64,000 nt of DNA, taken from positions 37,307 through 101,306 of the forward strand of contig JANMHB010000092.1 in assembly GCA_031374935.1 (NCBI GenBank), in the 5' to 3' direction. Shown here one piece after another: positions 55,738-64,000 of the stretch (positions are counted from its first letter, which is position 1; every line of letters starts with the position of its first letter). The notes beneath the pieces are model-generated. The model did not search any database. It worked only from the letters and a program-made list of their open reading frames with translations, and was not told the origin of the DNA. A program made the translations under genes and the position numbers. This stretch comes from JACMLX01 sp031374935. GTDB taxonomy: Bacteria > Gemmatimonadota > Gemmatimonadetes > Gemmatimonadales > Gemmatimonadaceae.

Positions 55738-57108
55738 TTACTCGGGAACGAGGACGGCGACTTCAATCACCGTATCGGGCAGCGAATCCGGCACGTACAC
55801 GCCGATCTCCCGGGTCTGCGTGAGCGCCTGCGCACACGGACCGTCGAGTGTGATGGCGAAATAGCTCATCTCGGCGCGCGGAGCGATCCCCGTGGGCGGC
55901 GTGGGGACCGATTCCACGACCAAACCGGCGTACGCACGTCGCACCAGCTCGAGGACGAACTTTGCGGCACATACCTTCGCGTGCACCGGAAACTGCGTGG
56001 CGGTCAGCAGTGGGCCGAGCCCCGTCCGCACCCCGACGTACCAGCGGGCCGTGGGTTCGAAGCAGCGGGCATCGGTGATGGTCGCCGAGTGCAGCGTCGG
56101 CGCCGTTTGCGTCAGCCGCACCACCACGGCGCGTGCCGAGACCACCGCATCGAGATGGGCGCGGAGGTGATAGTCGAGCGCGGCGAAACATCCTTCGAGA
56201 TCGCGATGATCGTACACCGGCAGATCGCGCGCCTGCACGGTCAGCGAGAACGTGCAGAGCGCACCGGCCAGTCGCGAGAACTCGATCCAGAGTCGCTCCG
56301 GATGTGCCGTCCGGTTCGACAGCAGATGTCGTAACGGTGCCTCGGCGCTGCGAATCGCGTGCAGCAGCCAGCGGATGGCCACTTCGTTGCCGACATACGC
56401 CTGCGCCGCCGGCGCACCGGTGCCGGCGATCGCGGCGGCGAGCGCCGCACTCTTGGCGGCCAGCAGACTGACCGTGTGCTGGAGCATCGCCACCAGCCGC
56501 GGGCTGGCGCCGTACTGCACGCAGGGCGGGATGTAGTCGCGGTCGACGATGAACTGTCCAGCCGCATCGCGGCGGATGCGCGCCAGCGGCAGCGTGATGT
56601 CACCGGCCGCCAGTTCGTCGTCGAGCAGCAGGCGCAGGTGCTTCGTCGCAACCGTCACGGCCAATGCATCGCCACCGGTCGTTTCGTCCACCAGCGAGCG
56701 TTCGTCGCGCCGAAACCGTACGCCTGCCGATGGCACGGCGGCAATCGCCGCGACATTCGGCGCGTCATCCTGCCACGGCGCGAGCGCCAGATGCACCAGA
56801 TGCGAATCCCGTGTCGGCGAGAAGCGCGCCGCCAGGGCCGACGCGTCGGGCAACGGGTCGGGGTCTGGTGCTTGCAGCGGAGTGCCGTCAGGAAAGCGGC
56901 CACGCGCATGCACCAGCGAGAGCGTGCCGCCACGCAGCGCGTCGGCGTCCAGCTCGAGGCCGGCCACGCCCCACGCGAACGGAATCACATCGTCGATCGC
57001 GCGCCGGGTTTCGTCTTCGAGCCAGCGCCGTTGCGCCTGGAAGTGCTGCGGCGCGAGGGCCATTCCCTCATGCCACACCGGCTTGGCTGGCGCCCGATCG
57101 CGACTCAT
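55738..57108 (-). CDS. tssK1: Type VI baseplate protein TssK, paralogue 1
   Basis: 456 aa from ATG 57108 (MSRDRAPAK); a start 6 codons upstream is possible. TssK features: VWHEGMALAPQHFQAQ at the N-terminus, FRRDERSLVDETTGGD, LPLARIRRDAAG, YIPPCVQYGASPRL, a middle helical region and C-terminal YDHRDLEGCFAALDYHL, ending VYVPDSLPDTVIEVAVLVPE. TssK trimers link the baseplate wedges (TssFG) to TssL/TssM. It heads the minus-strand block tssK1-tssL-tssM. Confidence 0.92.
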   Translation of the reverse strand: MSRDRAPAKPVWHEGMALAPQHFQAQRRWLEDETRRAIDDVIPFAWGVAGLELDADALRGGTLSLVHARGRFPDGTPLQAPDPDPLPDASALAARFSPTRDSHLVHLALAPWQDDAPNVAAIAAVPSAGVRFRRDERSLVDETTGGDALAVTVATKHLRLLLDDELAAGDITLPLARIRRDAAGQFIVDRDYIPPCVQYGASPRLVAMLQHTVSLLAAKSAALAAAIAGTGAPAAQAYVGNEVAIRWLLHAIRSAEAPLRHLLSNRTAHPERLWIEFSRLAGALCTFSLTVQARDLPVYDHRDLEGCFAALDYHLRAHLDAVVSARAVVVRLTQTAPTLHSATITDARCFEPTARWYVGVRTGLGPLLTATQFPVHAKVCAAKFVLELVRRAYAGLVVESVPTPPTGIAPRAEMSYFAITLDGPCAQALTQTREIGVYVPDSLPDTVIEVAVLVPE

Positions 57109-57349
57109 CGCACCCACGTGGTGCACGGGTTTCGTCGCGAACCTGCGACGCTGAAGGCACGGGCAAGCAACATGCGAGGAAGTGGAATCGGCGTGAAGGA
57201 CGAGGCACGGCTGGCGAGCGGCCCGATCCGCCGATCCGGAGAGTGCGATTGCGTCAGCGGCACGTCAAGATAACAATACACAAGAGTACACTGGGGCAAC
57301 GGCGGCGCGCCCACCGCGTCGACGACGTATACCTGACACCTGAGCTGCG
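57109..57349. promoter_or_regulatory. Divergent promoter region, tssK1 / proline-rich gene
   Basis: A 241-bp gap with an AT-richer patch (57265-57292) just before the plus-strand gene. The best boxes are TTGCGT (57249-57254) with TAACAA (57271-57276, 16-nt spacer), or TACACT at 57287-57292. Both are weak; assignment is tentative. Confidence 0.3.
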
Positions 57350-59050
57350 ATGACTCATCCCGCCGGTCCCCCGCGTTACCGCGTGTCCATGGTCATCGCG
57401 CAGCAGGATGGTGTGCGGACGTATGTCGCGGTCGATACCACCGTTGGCGACTCGGTGCTGGCCCACGTGCTGGACGATCCGTCACCGGGCGCGCAGGCGC
57501 AGCTCGCGGCGCGCATCGCGCAACTCGCAGGTGCGGATGCCGCACTGGTGATCGAGTCGACCATGACCGATCGCGGCTGGGCAGTGATCACGAAGGCGGC
57601 CGACGGTCTCAATGCATTCATGCCGTGGTTGATGGCGCGGACGCAGGCGCCGCCACCGGCCCCACCCACGGCGCCAGACACGCCCGTCACGCCGCGCGTT
57701 CAGGCCGGAACCGCGACCTTCGCCGCGTTTTCGGCATCAGGCGCAATCGCGGCCCCGGTGCCACCGCCGATGCCGCCGGCCGCCCTGCCAGTCGCGCCCC
57801 TCGCGCCCCCGTCACTCTCGCTGCCGTTGCCATTGCCGCTGCCTCAGGCGCCGGGCGGTCCACCGCCGGCGCCGCTGGCCGCGCCGCCACGCGTTGCAGC
57901 GCCTGGGGAATTCACTCAGATGTTCTCGCCGCAACCGTCCGCCGCGGCAACACCGCCCATGCCCCCCGCTCAGGCACCGCCGCCTCTGCGTCCGCCGGCG
58001 CCGCCCATCACGGCCGTGCTGCCACTGCCGTTCGCCCCCACGCCCGACGTGCAGACCGGCCCTCCAATGGGCGCAGGTGTGCAGGCGCCCGCGCCACTAC
58101 CACCGTCGATCCCGGTGCCGCCGCCCGTGATGACACCCCAACCGGCTGCGCCGCCGATGCCACCCCCCGCGCCGCCGATGGCTCCTCCCGCGCCGCTCCC
58201 ACCGGCGCCTCCCCGGGCCACCGCGCCCGGCGAGTTCACGTCGATGTTCTCTCCGGGCGCCCAGCTGAGCAGTCCGCCACCGTCCCTGTCTTCCGCACCG
58301 CCTCCATACACGCCGCCCGCGCCAGCAGCGCCGCCGGTGTATGCGCCTCCCGTCTACACGCCACCTGCGTACGCGCCACCTGCGTACGCGCCACCGGCAT
58401 CGGTACCGCCGGCACCGCTGCCACCGGCGTTTGCACCGCCGCCGGCTCCCGCGACACTGCCCCCGCCGCAGGCGCCGATGGCTCCCTTTCCCGCTCCGCC
58501 GCAAATGTCTGGCGGGGTGAGTTCGCTGCCTCCGCTCCCGCCACCCGCTCCCGCCGCCTCGCCGGTTGCATCGGGACTTGGCCCGCCGCCGGCACCCGGG
58601 GCGCTGTCAGCGTTTGTGCCGCCGCCCCTTGCGCCACCAGCTCCCGCTCCCTCGTTCGCTGCCCCGTCCGCGGTGCCACCGGTGCTGCCACCGCCGATGT
58701 TCGGACTCCCGGAAGCCGGTGCCGGGTCCGTCGGTAAAGGAGCTTCGCGTGCGGCACCGGCGAGCGAGTACACGATGGTGATGCAGGCAGCGGTGAAGCC
58801 GGTCGAGGCACCGAAGCCGCGCGAGCCGGTGGCTGCACCAGCCGCACCAGCCGCGTCACGACTGACCATGCCTGTGATCCTGATGATCAACGGCGTCATC
58901 CTGCTGGCACTGGTGCTCATTCTGTACTTCGCCTTCCGCTCCCCGCCAGCGGTCGTCCCGGCGCCCGGAGGAGCCGCGGCGACGGCTGACAGCGCTACGG
59001 CGCGCGGCAGCGATTCAGCGGGCGCGACGCGCGATTCCACGCCGCGCTGA
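57350..59050 (+). CDS. Proline-rich single-pass membrane protein with kinase-N-lobe-like head and PGEFT motifs
   Basis: 566 aa. Residues 9-95 resemble the N-lobe of a Ser/Thr kinase (RYRVSMVIAQQDGVRTYVAV, DTTVGDSVLAHVLDD, then DRGWAVITKAADGLNAFMPW), but the glycine loop and VAIK Lys are missing and there is no C-lobe. About 400 residues of Pro/Ala/Val-rich linker follow, with tandem YAPPA repeats. Three short motifs interrupt it: PGEFTQMF (185-192), PGEFTSMF (293-300) and SEYTMVM (472-478). A TM helix spans 507-529 and a 37-residue Ala/Ser/Thr tail follows. It is encoded inside the T6SS locus between two tssK genes. It is probably a cytoplasmic scaffold or sensor anchored in the inner membrane; no enzymatic function is expected. 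Confidence 0.75.
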   Translation: MTHPAGPPRYRVSMVIAQQDGVRTYVAVDTTVGDSVLAHVLDDPSPGAQAQLAARIAQLAGADAALVIESTMTDRGWAVITKAADGLNAFMPWLMARTQAPPPAPPTAPDTPVTPRVQAGTATFAAFSASGAIAAPVPPPMPPAALPVAPLAPPSLSLPLPLPLPQAPGGPPPAPLAAPPRVAAPGEFTQMFSPQPSAAATPPMPPAQAPPPLRPPAPPITAVLPLPFAPTPDVQTGPPMGAGVQAPAPLPPSIPVPPPVMTPQPAAPPMPPPAPPMAPPAPLPPAPPRATAPGEFTSMFSPGAQLSSPPPSLSSAPPPYTPPAPAAPPVYAPPVYTPPAYAPPAYAPPASVPPAPLPPAFAPPPAPATLPPPQAPMAPFPAPPQMSGGVSSLPPLPPPAPAASPVASGLGPPPAPGALSAFVPPPLAPPAPAPSFAAPSAVPPVLPPPMFGLPEAGAGSVGKGASRAAPASEYTMVMQAAVKPVEAPKPREPVAAPAAPAASRLTMPVILMINGVILLALVLILYFAFRSPPAVVPAPGGAAATADSATARGSDSAGATRDSTPR

Positions 59051-59063
59051 GCGGCGCGGGGCG

Positions 59064-60404
59064 TCAGCGGAGCTGAATCACCAGCTCCAGTCGCGCGTCG
59101 CCAAGATCAGCCGGCACGTAGACGGCCAGATTGCGCGCCCGCTCGATCGCTTCCCAGGCCGGCCCGGTACGCCGCAGTACGAAGTACTGCTGATCGACCT
59201 TGATCGGCAGGCCGGCGGGCGGTTGCGCAACGTGCACGAGCTCGACGCCGGCCAGCGCCTGACGGATCAGCGTGTCGACGACATCCGACGACGCGATCTT
59301 GCAGCCGCTGAGCACCTTGCTCACGATGTCGATCGGACGTACCGACGACGCCACTGCCAGATACCACTGGGGTGCCTGGAGCCAGGTCGCCTGTTCGACC
59401 GCCACGGCATGCACGGAATGCCGGACGACCCGTAGCGGCCGCGAGACGGCCGAGTCCGGCACTGCGGTGTCGAGCAGTTCATGCACGCGCGCATCGAGCA
59501 GTGTGAAGACCTCACCCAGCCGCAGATGATCGTACGTGGGCAGCGGGGTCGGTGCCGCTGAAAACGTGGTCAGGGCGCCGGCGAGTGCGATCATGGCCTC
59601 CCACAGATCGGCCGGATGGCCGCGACGGACTTCATGCAGATGCCGCAGGGCAGGCAGGTGCGTATTGAGCGTATACAGCAGCCAGAAACCGGCGACGTCG
59701 GTCACCGAGAAGTCGGCCAGCCCCTGATTCCGCTGCCGGCGCGTGCCGCTGACGGCGCTGGCCTTGGCCGCAACGCGCTCGACCAGCCGGCGGGTGATGC
59801 TGACGAGATACTCGTTGGCGCCGATGTCGAGCATCGGCGGCACATACGAGGCGTCCAGCGTCGTCACCCCCGCCGCATCACGCACCAGCCGGATCAGTGG
59901 CAGTGTGGTGTAGCCCTCCAGTGCTTCCCCCTCGAACAGCAGGCGCAGGTTGGCGCGCGCGACGCTGACCGGCCGTTCGCCGAGTCCGGTCACTTCGTCG
60001 CGGCGTTGCACCTCGTCGCCATGCCAGCGCGCGATCGCGCGTTCCCCCAGCGCCGCGACGTTTCGCCCGCCGGGCCGGTACTCGGGCACCGCGAGGTAGA
60101 CGACGAGGGACGTCTGGTCCGGTGCCCACGCGTCGGCAATCGCGCGCGGCGCTGGCGAGGGATCGCCAGCGGGCGCGTCGATCACCAGTCCGTCAGGGAA
60201 TCGCGCCGTGACGCCGGTGACCACCACGCTCCCGGACGCCAGCGCCGCACGATCGAGCTCGAGTCGTGCCAGGCCCCACGGACAGAAGGACAGCGTCGCC
60301 AGCTGAAACGCGAGGGCCTCCTCATGCGCACGATCCTGCTGTTGCAGGTGCTGCGGCGCGAGCAGAGTCCCCTTGGACCAGAGAACGGGATGGGCATGCG
60401 GCAT
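59064..60404 (-). CDS. tssK2: Type VI baseplate protein TssK, paralogue 2
   Basis: 446 aa with the canonical TssK start VLWSKGTLLAPQHLQQQD, then LPLIRLVRDAAGVTTLDASY, VPPMLDIGANEYLV, YDHLRLGEVFTLLDARVHEL, QYFVLRRTGPAWEAIERAR and AVYVPADLGDARLELVIQLR. Clearly related to but diverged from TssK1. It is in its own minus-strand block, convergent with the proline-rich gene (13 bp between stops) and divergent from tssB. Two TssK subunits in one locus suggest a mixed trimer or separate roles. Confidence 0.92.
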   Translation of the reverse strand: MPHAHPVLWSKGTLLAPQHLQQQDRAHEEALAFQLATLSFCPWGLARLELDRAALASGSVVVTGVTARFPDGLVIDAPAGDPSPAPRAIADAWAPDQTSLVVYLAVPEYRPGGRNVAALGERAIARWHGDEVQRRDEVTGLGERPVSVARANLRLLFEGEALEGYTTLPLIRLVRDAAGVTTLDASYVPPMLDIGANEYLVSITRRLVERVAAKASAVSGTRRQRNQGLADFSVTDVAGFWLLYTLNTHLPALRHLHEVRRGHPADLWEAMIALAGALTTFSAAPTPLPTYDHLRLGEVFTLLDARVHELLDTAVPDSAVSRPLRVVRHSVHAVAVEQATWLQAPQWYLAVASSVRPIDIVSKVLSGCKIASSDVVDTLIRQALAGVELVHVAQPPAGLPIKVDQQYFVLRRTGPAWEAIERARNLAVYVPADLGDARLELVIQLR

Positions 60405-60708
60405 CGCCCGAAGCTAGCAGGGTGACCGCGCAGCGGGCCAATCGGGCTTGTGTGCCCCGGTTTACATCTGGCGCCGACAGGGCCAGCCGTGGATCGGTCG
60501 TTGAACCGTGACGCATGCGTCAGAATCCCGCCATTGACGACGGCTGCGCCCGATAGCACAATGTGGCAGCCGAGACGGAATCGGGAGAGCGGTCACCGTC
60601 TGAACGCGGGCAGTTTCAGACAGTGCCCGGCACTTTTCATTGCGTGTTCGTGCTCCAGCGTTCACTCCCCGTGTGAACGTCGTTTCCATTACTTCCGGAG
60701 CGTTGTTC
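60405..60708. promoter_or_regulatory. Divergent tssK2 / tssB intergenic region with inverted repeat
   Basis: About 300 bp with no gene. A perfect 7-bp inverted repeat, CGTTCAC (60659-60665) and GTGAACG (60673-60679), lies 30-50 bp before the tssB start and could be an operator or a leader hairpin. A Shine-Dalgarno CCGGAG precedes the tssB ATG. Confidence 0.35.
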
Positions 60709-61224
60709 ATGGCTGACAGCACGCAGAAGAAACTCGAGCGGGTGCGCGCTCCCCGCGTCAACATCAGTTACGACGTGGAGGCGGGCAACGCGATCGAGCA
60801 GAAGTCGCTGCCGTTCGTGATGGGCATCCTCGGTGACTTCACCGGCATGCCGGTCGAGCCGCTGGCCCGCGTGAAGGACCGCAAGTTCGTCGAGGTGACG
60901 CCCGACAATTTCGACGATGTGCTGGCCAGCATGAAGCCGCACCTCGCGTTCTCGGTGGAGAACAAGCTCAGCGAAGATCCGGACGCGCCCAAGCTCGGCG
61001 TAGACCTCACGTTCAAGAGCCTCGACGACTTCGCGCCCGACGCGGTCGCGCGTCAGGTGAAGCCGCTGCGCGAACTGCTCGAATTGCGCACGAAACTGGC
61101 CGATTTGCGCGGCACGCTGCAGACGAACGAGAAGCTCGACGAACTGCTGCAGGAAACGCTGCATGACGATGCCAAGCTGGCCGCGCTGAAGGCCGAACTC
61201 GGCCTCGACAAGGCGGAGGGCTGA
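60709..61224 (+). CDS. tssB: Type VI sheath protein TssB (VipA)
   Basis: 171 aa from ATG 60709 (MADSTQKKLERVR), chosen by family length and the GGAG site. Landmarks: RAPRVNISYDVEAGNAIEQK, LPFVMGILGDFTG and the C-terminal helix with KPLRELLELRTKLADLRG, which interlocks with TssC. It forms the contractile sheath with TssC, whose gene starts 4 bp downstream. Confidence 0.95.
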   Translation: MADSTQKKLERVRAPRVNISYDVEAGNAIEQKSLPFVMGILGDFTGMPVEPLARVKDRKFVEVTPDNFDDVLASMKPHLAFSVENKLSEDPDAPKLGVDLTFKSLDDFAPDAVARQVKPLRELLELRTKLADLRGTLQTNEKLDELLQETLHDDAKLAALKAELGLDKAEG

Positions 61225-61228
61225 TCTG

Positions 61229-62716
61229 ATGGCTGAAGCTCAGGGCGCTGCTGGCGCCGCACCACAGGCTGAAACCCGCGAACTCGGGCTGCTCGATCAG
61301 ATCGTCGCGGAAGGGCGCTTCGGGGCTGACGCGCAGGCGCAGTCGCGCGGCAAGGACATCGTCTCGCGCTTCGTGGCCGAAGTGCTCGAGGGCGCCGTTA
61401 CCGTCGGTCGCGATACCGAGACGATGATCAACGCGCGCATCGCGCAGCTCGATCACCTGCTCTCGCTGCAGACCAACCAGATCATGCACCACCCCGAGTT
61501 CCAGAAGCTCGAGGCGAGCTGGCGTGGCCTGAAGTATCTGCTGAATCAGAGCGAGACGGGGGAGATGCTCAAGCTGAAGATCTTCAACGTCAGCAAGAAG
61601 GAACTGCTGCGCGACTTGCAGCGGGCGCCGGAATTCGACCAGAGCGCGCTGTTCAAGAAGGTGTACGAGGAAGAGTACGGCGTCTTCGGTGGTGCGCCGT
61701 TCGGGTCGATTCTCGGCAACTATGAATTCGACAAGAGCGGCCAGGACATCGAGCTGCTGGAGAAGATCTCGAATGTGGCTGCCGCCGCCCATGCACCGTT
61801 CCTCACGGCGGCGTCGCACGAGATGTTCAATCTCGAGAGCTTCTCGCAGCTCGATCAGCCGCGCGACATGGCCAAGGTGCTCGACAGCACCGAGTACGCG
61901 AAGTGGAAGGCATTCCGTAACACCGACGATGCCCGCTACGTGGCGCTGGCATTGCCGCGCATGCTGATGCGCGAACCCTACGGGGCCAAGACGGTGCCGA
62001 TCGAAGCGTTCAACTACGACGAACACGTCGACGGCAACGAGCACAACGACTATCTCTGGGGCTCGGCCGCCTGGGCGCTGGCCGCGAAGGTCACGGCGGC
62101 GTTCGCGAAGTACAGCTGGTGCGCCGCAATTCGCGGTGTGGAAAGCGGTGGTCTCGTCACGGGCCTGCCGGTGCACAACTTCCAGACCGATGCCGGTGAG
62201 ACGGTGATGAAGTGCCCGACCGAAGTCTCGGTCACCGATCGTCGCGAGAAGGAGCTGGCCGACCTCGGATTCGTGCCGCTCGTGCACCAGAAGGGCACGC
62301 CGAACGCGGCGTTCTTCAGCGTGCAGAGTGCGCAGAAAGCCAAGGTCTACGACCAGCCGCAGGCGTCGGCCAATGCGCGCATCTCGGCGCAGTTGCCATA
62401 CATCTTCGCCACCTCGCGCTTCGCGCACTTCCTGAAGGTGATGATGCGCGACAAGATCGGCGGCTTCATGACCGCCGGCGAGGCGACATCGTTCCTCAAT
62501 CAGTGGATCAAACAGTATGTGGTGTCCAACGACGACGCTTCTTTCGAGACGAAAGCGCAGCGCCCGCTGAAGGAGGCCAGGATCGACGTCGTCGAGGTGC
62601 CCGGCAAGCCGGGTGTCTTGCGCGCCGTCGCGTTCATGCGCCCGCACTTCCAGCTCGACGAACTCTCGATCTCGATGCGCCTGGTGGCCGAGCTTCCGCC
62701 ACCGGCCGGCGGCTGA
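61229..62716 (+). CDS. tssC: Type VI sheath protein TssC (VipB)
   Basis: 495 aa, typical length. Conserved elements include LDHLLSLQTNQIMHHPEFQK, LEASWRGLKYLLNQSETGEM, FGSILGNYEFDKSGQDIELL, ALPRMLMREPYGAKT and the ClpV-accessible C-terminal domain (RFAHFLKVMMRDKIGGFMT). The ATG is 4 bp after the tssB stop. Together with TssB it builds the contractile sheath around the Hcp tube. Confidence 0.96.
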   Translation: MAEAQGAAGAAPQAETRELGLLDQIVAEGRFGADAQAQSRGKDIVSRFVAEVLEGAVTVGRDTETMINARIAQLDHLLSLQTNQIMHHPEFQKLEASWRGLKYLLNQSETGEMLKLKIFNVSKKELLRDLQRAPEFDQSALFKKVYEEEYGVFGGAPFGSILGNYEFDKSGQDIELLEKISNVAAAAHAPFLTAASHEMFNLESFSQLDQPRDMAKVLDSTEYAKWKAFRNTDDARYVALALPRMLMREPYGAKTVPIEAFNYDEHVDGNEHNDYLWGSAAWALAAKVTAAFAKYSWCAAIRGVESGGLVTGLPVHNFQTDAGETVMKCPTEVSVTDRREKELADLGFVPLVHQKGTPNAAFFSVQSAQKAKVYDQPQASANARISAQLPYIFATSRFAHFLKVMMRDKIGGFMTAGEATSFLNQWIKQYVVSNDDASFETKAQRPLKEARIDVVEVPGKPGVLRAVAFMRPHFQLDELSISMRLVAELPPPAGG

Positions 62717-62798
62717 GTCTGGCGGGCAGTCGTAGCAGCGATGCAGGTCCTGCAGGTTTCCGCACCATCACTTCCATCCACGATTCAGGCACCCGACC

Positions 62799-63299
62799 AT
62801 GTCGATCTTTCTCAGCTGTGGCAAGCAGGACGGTCTCGAAGGCATCGCGACCGACGCACTCGTCAAGTCGCTCGGCGCCTCGGAGTGCAACTCATTCCAG
62901 TTCGGCGTCGGTCTCGGTGTCTCGATCTCGAAGGGTGGCGTCGAGAAGAGTTCACCGAGCCTGAGCGAAATCGTATTGACCAAGGCGTTCGACTCCATGT
63001 CGCCCGCGCTCTTCATCAATTGCTGCCTCGGCACCACCATCAAGAAGGTCCAGATCGACTTCACCGGCACCGCCGGTGACGCGGCCAAGGGATCGCTGGT
63101 CTATCTCACCTACGAGCTCAAGAACGCGGTCATCACCGGCCACAGCATCTCGAGCGGCGGTGACAAGCCCAGCGAGTCCATCAGCTTCGCGTACGAACAC
63201 ATCACGATGACCTACAAGACCCCACCGGCCACCGCCAAGAACCAGGACGGCAGCCCGGTCGTGCAGAACTGGAGCATCATCGAGAACAAGAAAGGGTGA
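62799..63299 (+). CDS. hcp: Type VI tube protein Hcp (TssD)
   Basis: 166 aa beta-barrel of the Hcp1 family: MSIFLSCGKQDGLEGIATDA, SSPSLSEIVLTKAFDSMSPA, DFTGTAGDAAKGSLVYLTYE and SISFAYEHITMTYKTPPA. Hexamer rings stack into the inner tube and carry effectors. It lies 82 bp after tssC and 8 bp before the ImpE-type gene. There is no signal peptide, as expected. Confidence 0.93.
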   Translation: MSIFLSCGKQDGLEGIATDALVKSLGASECNSFQFGVGLGVSISKGGVEKSSPSLSEIVLTKAFDSMSPALFINCCLGTTIKKVQIDFTGTAGDAAKGSLVYLTYELKNAVITGHSISSGGDKPSESISFAYEHITMTYKTPPATAKNQDGSPVVQNWSIIENKKG

Positions 63300-63307
63300 T
63301 TCCCACC

Positions 63308-64000
63308 ATGACCGCCTTGGACGCGTTTCGTGCCGGACGCCTCTCCGAGGCGGTCGAGGCGCTGGGCATCGAACTGCGACACCATCCGTCCGATGCCCGG
63401 CGTCGTGCGTTTCTCTTCGAACTGCTCTGCTTCAGCGGCGACTACGAACGTGCCGTGAAGCAGTTGGACGTGCTCGGCTCGGCCTCGAAGGAGGCCGAGC
63501 TTGGGGCACTGCTGTACAAGGGCGCCATCCGCGCGCAGCGGGAACGTGAATCGCTCTTCGCCGACAATGCATTCCCGCTCGACCCCGCGCCGGCCGTCCG
63601 CGGCACGCTGAATGGCACGCCGTTCGAGTCGCTCGAGGATGCCGATCCCCGCATCGGGGCGCGCGTCGAGTGTTTTGCGGCAGGCAAGTATCTCTGGCTG
63701 CCGTTGGCCCATGTGGCGCAGATCACGATGACGGCGCCGACCTCGGTCCGCGACACGCTTTGGCCCACCGTGCACGTGCGCACCGGCCCTGGTTTCAAGG
63801 GCATGGAACTGGGACAGGTACTGTTGCCGGTGATCGCGGCCGGCACCACCGCGCTGAGCACCGACCCGTTGGTGCGCCTTGGTCGTGTCACCGACTGGGT
63901 GTCACTCCCGGATGGCGGCGAGGCACCCGTCGGCCTCAAGTCCTGGCTGGTCGACGGTGAGGAGTTTCCGCTGCTGGAACTCCGCGAACTGCAGATCCAC
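63308..64000 (+). CDS. tagJ: ImpE/TagJ family type VI accessory protein (3'-truncated by window edge)
   Basis: 231 codons visible from ATG 63308; the frame is open to the end. An N-terminal helical repeat domain (MTALDAFRAGRLSEAVEALG, LLCFSGDYERAVKQLDVLG) is followed by the ImpE signature region (FAAGKYLWLPLAHVAQI, RDTLWPTVHVRTGPGFKGME and LGQVLLPVIAAGT). TagJ binds the N-terminal helix of TssB and modulates sheath assembly or disassembly. The family is ~270 aa, so only some 40 residues are missing. tssE, tssF, tssG and clpV are expected downstream but not visible. Confidence 0.88.
   Translation, partial: MTALDAFRAGRLSEAVEALGIELRHHPSDARRRAFLFELLCFSGDYERAVKQLDVLGSASKEAELGALLYKGAIRAQRERESLFADNAFPLDPAPAVRGTLNGTPFESLEDADPRIGARVECFAAGKYLWLPLAHVAQITMTAPTSVRDTLWPTVHVRTGPGFKGMELGQVLLPVIAAGTTALSTDPLVRLGRVTDWVSLPDGGEAPVGLKSWLVDGEEFPLLELRELQIH

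Noticed and set aside
58330..58410. Short tandem repeats in the proline-rich gene as a CRISPR-like or satellite array
   Set aside because: They are in-frame codons for YAPPA/YTPPA repeats inside a coding linker, without spacers.
60631..60646. Sigma-54-like element GGCAC...TTGC upstream of tssB
   Set aside because: The GG and GC dinucleotides are one base too far apart, and sigma-54 promoters do not tolerate that spacing well.

Overview
The window is GC-rich and gene-dense. It comes from a diderm bacterium that has type VI secretion, TonB-dependent uptake, many lipoproteins and secreted hydrolases. The mix of WYL regulators, ECF sigma factors, bacterial Ig-like (Big_2) proteins, CHAT/TPR proteins, Ser/Thr kinases and a DUF4249 lipoprotein beside a TonB receptor fits a Gemmatimonadota-like organism best. 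That is an inference; there is no rRNA or other marker here. No tRNA, rRNA, CRISPR array or insertion sequence was recognised.

Region 1 (1-9317) is carbon metabolism. It holds the 3' part of a trifunctional propionyl-CoA synthase (Pcs), overlapped by 4 bp by a full-length bifunctional malonyl-CoA reductase (Mcr), then a TesB thioesterase. Together Pcs and Mcr convert malonyl-CoA to propionyl-CoA through 3-hydroxypropionate, the hallmark of the 3-hydroxypropionate (bi)cycle. Region 2 (9414-20023) has a penicillin-acylase-family hydrolase, a fused double-WYL regulator, and a fasciclin protein divergent from an ECF sigma/RskA-type anti-sigma pair. The two divergent promoters of that pair share the pattern GCATCC-N16-CGAA, close to mycobacterial SigK promoters. 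A Tat-exported M24 peptidase, Dps and an M20 peptidase follow.

Region 3 (20062-38314) starts with a FecI/FecR/TonB-receptor/DUF4249 surface-signalling operon. It continues with secreted carbohydrate and peptide enzymes (GH44, a large Asp-box propeller protein, GH32, M20 dipeptidase), DoxX and Big_2 lipoproteins. Region 4 (38372-51246) is an accessory signalling island. It encodes a Ser/Thr kinase with five Ig-like domains placed before its only transmembrane segment, a second operon of an exported PPC-like protein plus a polytopic kinase, and a secreted TPR-CHAT protease-like protein. A 188-bp direct repeat brackets the middle of the island. It carries the kinase promoter, start codon and first 35 codons, so the kinase 5' end appears to have been copied upstream of the CHAT gene.

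Region 5 (51339-64000) is part of a type VI secretion locus in four alternating transcription blocks: tssM-tssL-tssK1 (minus), a proline-rich membrane protein (plus), tssK2 (minus), and tssB-tssC-hcp-tagJ (plus, running off the end). Two TssK paralogues and the proline-rich protein, which has a degenerate kinase-like N-terminus and three E-[FY]-T-x-M/V motifs, set it apart from standard T6SS loci. The strongest candidates for undescribed biology are the kinase/CHAT island and the dual-TssK T6SS with its PGEFT-motif protein. Coordinates of start codons were re-chosen from signal peptides, Shine-Dalgarno matches, overlaps and family length.
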